Below, piece after piece: positions 8,252 to 16,072 of a DNA stretch of 64,000 bases. Origin of the DNA: an uncultured Oscillospiraceae bacterium (lineage in GTDB: Bacteria; Bacillota; Clostridia; Oscillospirales; Oscillospiraceae); contig CAKTOX010000001.1 in the NCBI GenBank assembly GCA_934590355.1, positions 1-64,000 of the forward strand, written 5' to 3'. Numbering within the stretch: position 1 is the first letter of the stretch; the number at the start of each line of letters is the position of its first letter. The position numbers and the translations under genes were made by a program. The notes beneath the pieces were generated by a model. It did not search any database. It was not told the DNA's origin and saw only the letters and a program-made list of their open reading frames with translations.

Positions 8252-8609
8252 CTATATTGCCCCCCTGTATCTCGATCGTGAGCCTGTGCGGGAGGCAGAC
8301 TATCGGCAGACCCGGGGTGTTGACCCTGCCCCTGTCCATGCAGATATGGTCGCGGCAGTCGGACTCCGTAACGCAAATGCCGTCCGAGGATACGTTTATC
8401 TTATTATAACCGTACTTCGTTTCGATTTCCATGTCATATGCCACAACGACGGTATCAAGATCAATTTTTTTATATACCTCGCCGTCAACGCGAATGACCG
8501 CAATGTGCCCTGCCGCACCGTTATGGCGCAAAACGGCAAAGACGCCTATGCAAATAACAAGCACGGCGGCAAAAATAATTATCCACTTTTTCATCGAAAC
8601 GCTTTTCAT
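8244..8609 (-). CDS. NusG domain II protein, membrane anchored
   Basis: 121 residues: short N-terminal membrane helix (about 8-26) and a NusG-domain-II-like beta domain with the family end motif SDCRDHICMDRGRV...PGLPIVCLPHRLTIEI, whose Cys and His residues are conserved. Such proteins are regularly found beside Gx transporters and, in other Clostridia, near flavin transfer or electron-transport genes; function unknown. ATG 8609 is taken as start, but ATG 8594 is also possible: neither has a good ribosome site, and the promoter sits so close that 8609 would be almost leaderless. Confidence 0.8.
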   Translation of the reverse strand: MKSVSMKKWIIIFAAVLVICIGVFAVLRHNGAAGHIAVIRVDGEVYKKIDLDTVVVAYDMEIETKYGYNKINVSSDGICVTESDCRDHICMDRGRVNTPGLPIVCLPHRLTIEIQGGNIDG

Positions 8610-8615
8610 GAACCC

Positions 8616-8644
8616 ATTGTAAATAAATCCGGCTTGCTTGTCAA
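8616..8644 (-). promoter_or_regulatory. Promoter of the NusG-II/Gx operon
   Basis: Minus strand TTGACA (8644-8639), 17 bases, TACAAT (8621-8616). Transcription should start at about 8609, on the start codon itself. Confidence 0.7.
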
Positions 8645-8666
8645 TGGACTGTATTTATGATATACT
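8638..8666 (+). promoter_or_regulatory. Promoter of the FHA-SEDS operon
   Basis: TTGTCA (8638-8643), 17 bases, TATACT (8661-8666). Its -35 shares bases 8639-8643 with the -35 of the divergent promoter. Confidence 0.7.
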
Positions 8667-8707
8667 GATTTAATAATTTTGTACTTTTTTTGAAAGAGGT
8701 GAAGCGC

Positions 8708-10408
8708 TTGGCTGACACCATTGTCACGATAGCTTCGTTTATCCTGCCCGTGTTTGCAATTATAGTGCTCTTTCGCTGCATAAAGAGCATGCTCGGCAGC
8801 AAATCGCAGACCGAGATATGGGGCTATATCCACAAGGATGAGGGCGTTGCGCTTATAAATCACTGGGAAAATCTCATCGGCCGCTCAAAGTCGGCGGACA
8901 TATGCCTTGCCGACGAAACGGTCAGCCGCGTGCACGCCGTACTTATCCGCAGCCCCAAGGGCGTTTGGCGCATATTCGACATTTTCTCCAAGGGCGGAGT
9001 TTGGGTAAACGGCGAGAAGGTCAAGCCCACGGGCACCGTGGTGTGCGACGGGGACGTGCTCAATCTCTCGGATTGCAGCGTGCGCTTTCGGGATATAAGC
9101 CAAAAGCAGCGCGAGGCCATCGAGGCGCGCAGATCGCAGCCATGGCGCAGGGTGCACCCTGCCGTGACGCTCATGTTTCTGAGCATTTTTCAGGCATTGC
9201 TGCTGCTTGAGCTCTGCTGCACGGCGAAAGCGGAATTTATCCCCGGCATAATGCTTGGCTTTGTGCTGCTCATTCTGCTGCAATGGTTTTGCTATTTTGC
9301 CATGCGCAGCATAAGACGCAGCGGCTTCGAGGTCGAGACCATCGCATTTTTCCTGTCCTCAATCGGACTTTCGGTCATAGCCTCCTCCGTGCCCGGGGAA
9401 ATGCTCAGGCAGATGATAATCGTCTTTGCCGGCGTCATTTCGTTTTTCGTGCTCGGCTGGTGGCTGCGCGATCTTGACAGGACGAAGAAAATGCGCCTGC
9501 CGCTCGCTATTCTCTCGGTGCTCATTCTCGCGGCGGTGCTCGTGCTCGGCAAGGAGGAGTACGGCGCGAAAAACTGGATACATATAGGCGGATTTTCGAT
9601 GCAGCCCTCGGAGTTTGTCAAGGTCGCGTTCATCTACGTGGGCGCTGCGACGCTCGACAGGCTCTTCAGCACGAAAAACCTTATCGTTTTCATCGTCTTC
9701 TCGGCAATGTGCGTCATCTGCCTCGCTCTTAGCAGCGACTTCGGCACGGCGCTCATATTCTTTGCTACCTTCCTTGTAATTTCATTCATGCGCTCGGGCT
9801 CGATAGCAACCGTTGCTCTTGCCGTGACGGGCGCGGGCATGGCGGGCTTTCTCATGCTGCGCATTAAAACTCACGTTGCGCGGCGCTTCGCCGTGTGGGG
9901 TCACGTTTGGGATGCCGAGAACATTTGGGACGGCGGTTACCAGCAGACCCATGCGATATCCGCCGGCGCGTCGGGCGGTCTTTTCGGAAAGGGCGCGGGA
10001 AACGGCTGGCTCAAGAGCACCTTTGCCGGCAACACCGACACGGTGTTCGGCGTCATGTGCGAAGAGCTCGGGCTTATAATCGCTATCTGCGCCGTGCTTG
10101 CGATACTCGCTCTTGCATTCTTTGCCGTGCGCAATTCCGGTCACGGCAGAAGCGCATACTACTCCATCGCAGCCTGCGCAACGGCAAGCATGTTCATGGT
10201 TCAGGTCGCGCTGAACGTCTTCGGCTCAGTCGATATCCTGCCGTTTACCGGCGTTACCTTCCCCTTCGTATCGCGCGGCGGAACATCCGTGCTCGCCTGC
10301 TGGATGCTGCTCGCGTTTATTAAGGCCGGAGACACGCGCAAGGGCGCAAGTTTCGTCGTGAGCACGCCCGAGGCGCAGACCAAAAAAGTCAGGGAGGCAA
10401 AGTCATGA
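8708..10408 (+). CDS. FHA domain fused to FtsW/RodA/SpoVE (SEDS) glycan polymerase
   Basis: 566 residues. One membrane helix (about 5-25), an FHA domain (about 45-125; IGRSKSADICLADETVSRVHA and DIFSKGGVWVNGEKV hold the phosphothreonine-binding Arg, Ser and His/Asn), then a ten-helix SEDS domain. SEDS signatures seen include NWIHIGGFSMQPSEFVKVAF, SSDFGTALIFF, QTHAISAGASGGLFGKG and PFTGVTFPFVSRGGTS. SEDS proteins polymerise peptidoglycan from lipid II together with a class B PBP, encoded next. FHA domains read Thr phosphorylation, so a Ser/Thr kinase may set its activity. TTG 8708 is chosen for the AGAGGTG six bases before it; GTG 8699 and TTG 8690 are in frame. Confidence 0.92.
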   Translation: MADTIVTIASFILPVFAIIVLFRCIKSMLGSKSQTEIWGYIHKDEGVALINHWENLIGRSKSADICLADETVSRVHAVLIRSPKGVWRIFDIFSKGGVWVNGEKVKPTGTVVCDGDVLNLSDCSVRFRDISQKQREAIEARRSQPWRRVHPAVTLMFLSIFQALLLLELCCTAKAEFIPGIMLGFVLLILLQWFCYFAMRSIRRSGFEVETIAFFLSSIGLSVIASSVPGEMLRQMIIVFAGVISFFVLGWWLRDLDRTKKMRLPLAILSVLILAAVLVLGKEEYGAKNWIHIGGFSMQPSEFVKVAFIYVGAATLDRLFSTKNLIVFIVFSAMCVICLALSSDFGTALIFFATFLVISFMRSGSIATVALAVTGAGMAGFLMLRIKTHVARRFAVWGHVWDAENIWDGGYQQTHAISAGASGGLFGKGAGNGWLKSTFAGNTDTVFGVMCEELGLIIAICAVLAILALAFFAVRNSGHGRSAYYSIAACATASMFMVQVALNVFGSVDILPFTGVTFPFVSRGGTSVLACWMLLAFIKAGDTRKGASFVVSTPEAQTKKVREAKS

Positions 10409-11694
10409 AAAAAGTATCCTTCCGAGCCTCCTTTGCCCTGCTGATGGCGGTGCTCATCATCGTGGGACTTGCCGTCTACGTCGTGCAGTATATTCAAAAC
10501 GGCGAAAAATGGGCGCTTTATTTCGACGAATCGACCTCCGACTGCGAGTACACGATGACAGACCGCAACGGCAAGGTGCTGGCAAAAATGGGCGGAGGCA
10601 GCAAATCTTATGCGGACGATGCCAACACCCGCATCGCCTGCTACCACCTCACCGGCGACTACACCGGAAACGTCGGCACCGGCGCGTTAAATTCCTTCCG
10701 GCGCCAGCTTTCCGGCTTTAACCTCATAACGGGCGTTGAAAAGGGCGAGGACGTGACGCTCCCGCTGACGGTGGATTCAAGCCTCAACGTCAAGGCTTAC
10801 GAGGCCTTAAACGGGCGCAGCGGCGCGGTGATGGTCTATAACTACAAAACGGGCGAGGTCATGTGCATGGTCTCGTCGCCGTCGATAGACCCGCTCAATC
10901 CACCCGAAAATCTGCCCGACGGCGCGTATATAAACCGCTGTCTGAGCTCGACCTTTGTTCCGGGCTCGGTGTACAAGCTCGTTACGCTCACGGCGGCGCT
11001 TGAGAATATCGACGACATCTATCAGCGCACGTTTTCCTGCGGCGGTTCGCTTGACGTCAAGGGCGTCACGATAAACTGCCACAGCGTTCACGGTCAGCAG
11101 ACCATTGAGCAGGCTCTTTCAAATTCATGCAACTGCGCCTTTGCGGAGATTTCGCTCGAGCTCGGGACGGATATCATAGCCGAATACGCGGAAAAGCTCG
11201 GCATGACGACCTCGCTGAAGCTCGACAACATATCCACCGCGGCGGGCAACTACGACAAGGACGAGTCGAAAAGCGCGGCGATGGCGTGGTCGGGCATCGG
11301 CCAGTACAACGACCTCGTCAGCCCCTACGCGATGATGCGCCTGTCGGGTGCGATCGCAAACGGCGGTAAGGTCGTCGAGCCCTCGCTGCTGGGCGAATCG
11401 AAGAAGACCTCGCAGCTCATAAGCTCGGACACCGCGCAGAAGGTCGCGGAGATGATGAATTATAACGTCGTAAATCACTACGGTCAGAGCACCTTCCCCG
11501 GTCTTAACATTTCCGCCAAGACCGGCACGGCGGAGACCGGCGACGGCAAGGCGAGCCACTCGTGGTTCACCGGCTTTCTAAACGACGATGAGCACCCTTA
11601 CGCCTTCGTGTGCATCGTTGAGCACGGCGGAAGCGGACTTCGTGCCGCAGGCAGCGTTATAAACGCCGTTCTTCAGGCGGCTGTAAGCAAATAA
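10405..11694 (+). CDS. Class B-type penicillin-binding protein (transpeptidase), PbpA-like
   Basis: 429 residues: N-terminal membrane helix (about 8-28), a short linker domain and a transpeptidase domain. Active-site motifs: SVYK within STFVPGSVYKLVT (nucleophile Ser and Lys), SCN in SNSCNCAF, and KTGTAE. It crosslinks peptidoglycan outside the membrane. ATGA overlap with the SEDS gene shows translational coupling, as expected for a SEDS-PBP pair. It is shorter than FtsI and lacks a PASTA tail, closer to PbpA/SpoVD-like elongation enzymes. Confidence 0.93.
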   Translation: MKKVSFRASFALLMAVLIIVGLAVYVVQYIQNGEKWALYFDESTSDCEYTMTDRNGKVLAKMGGGSKSYADDANTRIACYHLTGDYTGNVGTGALNSFRRQLSGFNLITGVEKGEDVTLPLTVDSSLNVKAYEALNGRSGAVMVYNYKTGEVMCMVSSPSIDPLNPPENLPDGAYINRCLSSTFVPGSVYKLVTLTAALENIDDIYQRTFSCGGSLDVKGVTINCHSVHGQQTIEQALSNSCNCAFAEISLELGTDIIAEYAEKLGMTTSLKLDNISTAAGNYDKDESKSAAMAWSGIGQYNDLVSPYAMMRLSGAIANGGKVVEPSLLGESKKTSQLISSDTAQKVAEMMNYNVVNHYGQSTFPGLNISAKTGTAETGDGKASHSWFTGFLNDDEHPYAFVCIVEHGGSGLRAAGSVINAVLQAAVSK

Positions 11695-11710
11695 AACAGG
11701 AGAAACACAC

Positions 11711-13588
11711 ATGACAGACATATCCGTCAACGGGCTTGTGAAGTCCTTTGAATTGGGTAAAAACATACTTGACGGGCTCAGCTTCGACATTGCCGAGGGT
11801 GAGCGCGTCGCCATTCTCGGACACAACGGCTGCGGCAAGACGACGCTTTTTCGCATCCTGACGGGCGAAATCGACTGCGACGAGGGCACGGTGGCGATAG
11901 CCTCGGGAAAGCGCATGGGTCTCATTTCGCAGATCCCCGTTTATCCCGACGGCTGGACGACCGAGGACGTGCTGCGCGATGCGCACCGCGAGCTGTATGC
12001 GATATCGGCAAGGCTCGACGAGCTTGCAGGGCAAATGGAGCACGACCAGTCGGAGAGACTTTTGGGCGAATACGACAGGCTCTCGGCTGATTTTGCGCGG
12101 CTGGGCGGCTATGACATGGACACCGACCGCAACCGCGTCGCAAACGGTCTGGACATTCCGCAGAGCATGCGCGAGCAGCCGTTCGAGCAGCTTTCAGGAG
12201 GCGAACGCACGAGAGTTAACCTCGCGCGGCTCATTCTCGAAAAGACCGATATCCTGCTGCTTGACGAGCCGACAAACCACCTCGACCTGCGCGCGACCGA
12301 ATGGCTTGAGGAGTATCTTCAGCATTTTAAAGGCACGGTGCTGCTCATAAGCCACGACCGCTATTTCATCGACAAAACGGCGAAGCGCTGCATCGAGATC
12401 TGCGACGGCAAGGCCGAGTTTTACAGCGGCGGATACAGCTTTTACGTTGTCGAGCGGCAAAAGCGCTTCGAGGAAAAGCTCAGAAAATACGAGAAGGATC
12501 AAGCGAAGATTGAGCAGCTCACCCGCGCGGCCGAGCAGATGCATCTGTGGGCGTTTATGGGCAACGACAAGCTGCACAAGCGCGCGTTTTCGATGGAAAA
12601 GCGCATTGCAAAGCTCGAACAGACCTCGCGCCCCACTGAGGCGAAAAAGCTCTCGGCAAAATTCTCGGCATCCGACTTTTACGGCGACGAGGTGCTCGTA
12701 TGCAGCGGGCTCGAAAAATCCTTCGGCGAAAAAAAGCTCTTTTCGGGGCTTGAGCTTACCGTCGCGGGCGGAGAGCGCATAGCGCTCATAGGCGATAACG
12801 GCACGGGCAAGAGCACGCTCGTTAAAATGATAATGCAGCAGGAAGCTCCCGACTCGGGGCGCATAAAATTCGGTCCCTCGGTGCGTCCTGCGTATCTGCC
12901 GCAGATAATCCGCTTCACCGACGAGAACCGCTCGCTTCTTGACACGATGCTCTACGACTGCCGCTGTCAGCCGCAGGAGGCGCGCGACCGTCTCGCGGCA
13001 TTCGGCTTTCGCGGCGAGGACGTGCTCACCCCCGTCGGCGCACTTTCGGGCGGCGAAAAGAGCCGTCTGAGACTGTGTATGCTCATGGGCAGCGACATTA
13101 ACTTCCTCATCCTCGACGAGCCGACCAACCACCTCGACATCGCAAGCCGAGAATGGATGGAGGACGCCGTTTCCGACTACTCCGAGGCGCTGCTTTTCGT
13201 TTCGCATGACCGATATTTCATCGAAAAATTCGCAACGCGCATATGGCTGCTGGAAAACGGAAGGCTCCTCGATTACCGCGGCACATATGGGCAGCTTCGT
13301 GAGTATCAGCGCCGTCAGGAGGTGTTCTCCCGCGCAGCAAAGGCGGAGAGTAAGACCTCCAAGCCCGCTCAGCCCGCGAAAAAAAGCTCGCCCAACAAGG
13401 AAAAGCGGCTCGCAAAACTCGAAAAAGAGATTGCGGCGATGGAAAAGCAGATATCCGACATTGAGGCACTCGAGCTGGAAAATGCGAGCGACTATCAAAA
13501 GCTCATGGAGCTTGGCGCGCTGAAAAACGAGATAGATGAACAGCTCACGGCGGCTTATGAAAACTGGGAGGCTATTGCCGATGAATAG
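11711..13588 (+). CDS. ABC-F family ATPase (ribosome-associated, Uup/YfmR-like)
   Basis: 625 residues, two ABC domains in one chain and no membrane segment. First domain: GHNGCGKTT, LSGGERTRVNLARLIL, ILLLDEPTNHLD; second: GDNGTGKST, LSGGEKSRLRLCMLM, FLILDEPTNHLD. A linker (about 240-310) joins them and a charged coiled coil (about 545-615) closes the chain, as in Uup/YfmR types. ABC-F proteins act at the ribosomal E site to rescue stalled or slow translation; some give antibiotic resistance, but the linker here is not clearly of that kind. Ribosome site AGGAGAAAC. It overlaps the YdcF gene by eight bases. Confidence 0.93.
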   Translation: MTDISVNGLVKSFELGKNILDGLSFDIAEGERVAILGHNGCGKTTLFRILTGEIDCDEGTVAIASGKRMGLISQIPVYPDGWTTEDVLRDAHRELYAISARLDELAGQMEHDQSERLLGEYDRLSADFARLGGYDMDTDRNRVANGLDIPQSMREQPFEQLSGGERTRVNLARLILEKTDILLLDEPTNHLDLRATEWLEEYLQHFKGTVLLISHDRYFIDKTAKRCIEICDGKAEFYSGGYSFYVVERQKRFEEKLRKYEKDQAKIEQLTRAAEQMHLWAFMGNDKLHKRAFSMEKRIAKLEQTSRPTEAKKLSAKFSASDFYGDEVLVCSGLEKSFGEKKLFSGLELTVAGGERIALIGDNGTGKSTLVKMIMQQEAPDSGRIKFGPSVRPAYLPQIIRFTDENRSLLDTMLYDCRCQPQEARDRLAAFGFRGEDVLTPVGALSGGEKSRLRLCMLMGSDINFLILDEPTNHLDIASREWMEDAVSDYSEALLFVSHDRYFIEKFATRIWLLENGRLLDYRGTYGQLREYQRRQEVFSRAAKAESKTSKPAQPAKKSSPNKEKRLAKLEKEIAAMEKQISDIEALELENASDYQKLMELGALKNEIDEQLTAAYENWEAIADE

Positions 13589-14291
13589 AAGGCTCTTTGC
13601 ACCGTCGGCGCTCGTGCTGCTCGCTTTGGTGTGCAGATTTGCGTTTTCCGGCATGGACTATATTTCATACGCGCTGCTCTTCGCGGCGGCGGTGACGGCG
13701 GTAATGCTGTTTTGCAAAAAGTCGTGGATAAGGCGCGCGGTGTGCGCGATAACGGCGGCAGGGCTGGTGTATCTTGTCATCGTCGAGATCCCGATAGTGC
13801 AGCAGTCGCACGGCGACGCAGACGCAGAATATGACTATATAATCGTCCTCGGCGCCGCCGTCCACGGCGACACGCCCTCGCTGTCACTCATAGAGCGCAT
13901 GAGCGCCGCGCGAGACTATATGCGCTCGCACCCGAGCTGCACGGCAATCGTCTCCGGCGGTCAGGGCAGCAACGAAAATCTCTCCGAGGCGCAGGCGATG
14001 TTTGACTGGCTCACAGCAAACGGCATCGCGCCCGAGCGGATAATCAAAGAGGACAAGGCGACCTCCACGCTTGAAAATCTCGAGTTCAGCTTCGCCATCA
14101 TAAGCTCACGCGGCGGCGGCAGCGCGGCGGTCGTGACGAGCGAATATCATATTTACAGGGCAAAGCTGCTTGCCGGCTCTCTGGGCGAGAGCGTCGGCGC
14201 AGTTGCGGCGCACACCACCTACCTCCCCATCAGGCTCAACTACTTCCTGCGCGAGGCCTTCGGCGTAACGTATCAGCGGCTTTTGGGGTAG
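13581..14291 (+). CDS. YdcF/DUF218 family membrane protein
   Basis: 236 residues: three hydrophobic helices in the first 75 residues, then a DUF218 domain (YIIVLGAAVHGDTPS, AIVSGGQGSNENLSEAQAM, TSTLENLEFSF, VVTSEYHIYRAK). DUF218 proteins such as SanA/ElyC and YdcF affect envelope integrity and lipid carrier use, fitting its place after SEDS and PBP genes. ATG 13581 is preferred to an upstream in-frame ATG because GGGAGG lies nine bases before it. Confidence 0.88.
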   Translation: MNRRLFAPSALVLLALVCRFAFSGMDYISYALLFAAAVTAVMLFCKKSWIRRAVCAITAAGLVYLVIVEIPIVQQSHGDADAEYDYIIVLGAAVHGDTPSLSLIERMSAARDYMRSHPSCTAIVSGGQGSNENLSEAQAMFDWLTANGIAPERIIKEDKATSTLENLEFSFAIISSRGGGSAAVVTSEYHIYRAKLLAGSLGESVGAVAAHTTYLPIRLNYFLREAFGVTYQRLLG

Positions 14292-14309
14292 ACTCACATG
14301 ACAGCGGCA

Positions 14310-14520
14310 GCGATAACGTCGCATGAGCACCCGCCTCCCTTGTCCGAGCTGAAATGCGCTCAGGCAAGGCAGAGCCCGCAGGTCATACTTTGTGTATTTC
14401 CAAGGGCGATAACGTCGCATGAGCACCCGCCTCCCTTGTCCGAGCTGAAATGCGCTCAGGCAAGGCAGAGCCCGCAGGTCATACTTTGTGTATTTCCAAG
14501 GGCGATAACGCCGCATGAGC
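14310..14520. repeat. 96-bp tandem repeat, two full copies and a diverged third
   Basis: Units start at 14310, 14406 and 14502 with the same opening (GCGATAACG[T/C]CGCATGAGC). The first two are identical as far as I can read. The third breaks off after about 20 bases and continues as an inverted copy of an internal unit segment (GAGCGCATTTCAGC...GGAC). The 96-base period keeps all frames open, so small frames here are probably artefacts. Confidence 0.9.
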
Positions 14521-14548
14521 GCATTTCAGCCGGACAAAAAGAATAAAG

Positions 14549-14598
14549 CCCTCCCGATCGGCATAAAGATGTACAAAGCCTTTCGGGAGGGATTTTCA
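14549..14598 (+). promoter_or_regulatory. Hairpin overlapping the ribosome site of the deacetylase gene
   Basis: CCCTCCCGA (14549-14557) pairs perfectly with TCGGGAGGG (14583-14591). The right arm is the ribosome site of the TTG start at 14599. The following ATTTTCATT is too mixed for a strong terminator. Confidence 0.6.
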
Positions 14599-15384
14599 TT
14601 GAAAAAATTGATTGAAAAGATCAAAAATCGAAAAGCGGCAGCATCGGCGCTCGCGCTGGCGGTGCTGACGGCGCTGATATTTTGGGCGACCAACAGTCCG
14701 GCGGTGGTGGGCGTTTCGGCGAGCGCGAGGCAGCTTCCCGTCTACTGTGTGCAGCGCGACGATAAGACCGTTGCGCTGTCGTTTGACGCGGCGTGGGGCA
14801 ACGAGGACACGCAGCAGCTCATAGATATTTTGAAGAAATACAATGTAAATGCGACGTTTTTCGTCGTCGGTCAGTGGGCCGAGAAATATCCGGAGTCTGT
14901 AAAGGCTCTGCACGAGGCAGGCAACGAGGTCATGAGCCATTCCGACGACCACGCGCACTTTTCAAAGCTCAGCACCGACGAAATAAAAGCCAACATCTCA
15001 GCCTCGAACAAAAAAATTCAGGATGTGACCGGCACGGCTCCCACCCTGTTCCGCTGCCCCTACGGGGAGTATAACGACACGGTCATCTCCACCGTGAACG
15101 CAATGGGCATGACCGCGATCCAGTGGGACGTTGACAGCCTCGACTGGAAGGGCATCGGCGCAAAGGAGATCTCCGAGCGCGTACTCAAAAACGTAAAGCC
15201 CGGCAGCATAGTGCTGTTTCATAACGCCGCCGAGAACACGCCCGAGGCGCTGCCGACGATAATCGAGGCGCTGCTTGCCGACGGCTACAGTATCGTACCC
15301 GTGTCGCAAATACTCCTCAGCGGAGATTACATCATAGATAACAGCGGAATGCAGTGCAAGGCGGACAGTGGCCGCACGATATGA
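14599..15384 (+). CDS. PdaB-like polysaccharide deacetylase
   Basis: 261 residues. After a short basic segment comes a membrane helix (about 12-35), then a NodB domain with SFDAAWGNED (motif 1, a PdaB-type variant of TFDDG), HSDDHAHFS (metal His pair), RCPYGEYND, and IVLFHN. PdaB-type proteins act on peptidoglycan in late sporulation in Bacillus; a vegetative wall role is also possible. TTG 14599 is chosen because GGGAGGG lies seven bases upstream; starts further upstream (14515, 14569) have no ribosome site and would run through the hairpin. It ends at a strong terminator. Confidence 0.88.
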   Translation: MKKLIEKIKNRKAAASALALAVLTALIFWATNSPAVVGVSASARQLPVYCVQRDDKTVALSFDAAWGNEDTQQLIDILKKYNVNATFFVVGQWAEKYPESVKALHEAGNEVMSHSDDHAHFSKLSTDEIKANISASNKKIQDVTGTAPTLFRCPYGEYNDTVISTVNAMGMTAIQWDVDSLDWKGIGAKEISERVLKNVKPGSIVLFHNAAENTPEALPTIIEALLADGYSIVPVSQILLSGDYIIDNSGMQCKADSGRTI

Positions 15385-15386
15385 AA

Positions 15387-15415
15387 AAAAGCACCGCAAA
15401 AGCGGTGCTTTTTTC
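15387..15415 (+). terminator. Bidirectional intrinsic terminator
   Basis: AAAAGCACCGC / GCGGTGCTTTT around an AAAA loop, with A and T runs on both sides; it ends the deacetylase gene and the convergent zinc-ribbon gene. Confidence 0.9.
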
Positions 15416-15419
15416 AAGC

Positions 15420-15656
15420 TTATTCCTTGTTGTCGAGCCAATCGGCGACCTTGGCATCCTCAATACCGAGGCCACCGGAAATGAATGCGACTGCTTCATT
15501 GAAGTTCATCGCTCTCAGGCGGGCATAGTTGGTTGCGCCGGCACCGGGGCCGTCGTTAAGTCTGCCTTCGATGTAGCCGCAATCGTAGCACATATTGAGT
15601 GCGTACTTGCGATGGGTGTCAAGAGTCATTTCATGTCCGCAGCGGGGGCATTTCAT
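15420..15656 (-). CDS. Small zinc-ribbon protein, function unknown
   Basis: 78 residues. Two CxxC pairs (CPRCG at residue 3 and CYDCG at residue 23) form a zinc ribbon, followed by a helical part (NYARLRAMNFNEAVAFISGG). Good GGAGGAAAGAACT ribosome site. I do not recognise the family. It is a single gene between terminator 15387-15415 and the tRNA-Pro promoter region. Confidence 0.75.
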   Translation of the reverse strand: MKCPRCGHEMTLDTHRKYALNMCYDCGYIEGRLNDGPGAGATNYARLRAMNFNEAVAFISGGLGIEDAKVADWLDNKE

Positions 15657-15881
15657 AGTTCTTTCCTCCTATTCTTCCTTGTTGTAACTCATAACCTTGC
15701 GGTTCAGATTAAAGATTATTATATTCCAAACCGTCTGCTTAGGCAATAGTTATGTGCGGTTTTATGCATAAATTTTAAGTTTTTGCCGTTCTTGAAACTC
15801 GGAAAGGGGAATTTAAGTTTTTTTGAAATTAGGTATTGCAATTGCCTTGCAAATGTGTTAATATAATCGGGCACTGGAAAT

Positions 15882-15957
15882 CCGGGTGTAGCGCAGATGG
15901 TAGCGCGCTTGAATGGGGTTCAAGAGGCCGCTGGTTCAACTCCAGTCACTCGGACCA
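15882..15957 (+). tRNA. tRNA-Pro (anticodon GGG)
   Basis: 76 bases with encoded CCA. Acceptor stem CCGGGTG/CACTCGG, anticodon stem CTTGA/TCAAG with loop ATGGGGT giving anticodon GGG and G37, T loop TTCAACT, discriminator A. A TATAAT box sits at 15862-15867. Confidence 0.95.
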
Positions 15958-15960
15958 TAA

Positions 15961-15996
15961 AAAAGCAGTCGTCACTTTGTGACGGCTGCTTTTTTG
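15961..15996 (+). terminator. Terminator of tRNA-Pro
   Basis: GCAGTCGTCAC pairs with GTGACGGCTGC (one G-U) around TTT, then T6. Confidence 0.85.
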
Positions 15997-16011
15997 TTTT
16001 GATTTATAAGC

Positions 16012-16044
16012 AGACGGAGCCCTCGACTCCGTCTGTTGTTTTTA
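16012..16044 (+). terminator. Hairpin CAGACGGAG/CTCCGTCTG with T-run
   Basis: 9-bp perfect stem around CCCTCGA, then TTGTTTTT; it looks like a second terminator after tRNA-Pro. A near copy sits at 17418-17444 on the far side of the amidohydrolase. Confidence 0.6.
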
Positions 16045-16072
16045 AATGGCGTAAATAGTCGCGCAGCTCATA

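Noticed and set aside
14310..14520. CRISPR array
   Set aside because: The repeats are directly joined 96-bp units with no spacers and no cas genes nearby.
14106..14546. Repeated peptide frames in the 96-bp repeat, both strands
   Set aside because: The frames stay open only because 96 is divisible by three; no ribosome sites, and the peptides look like nothing known.
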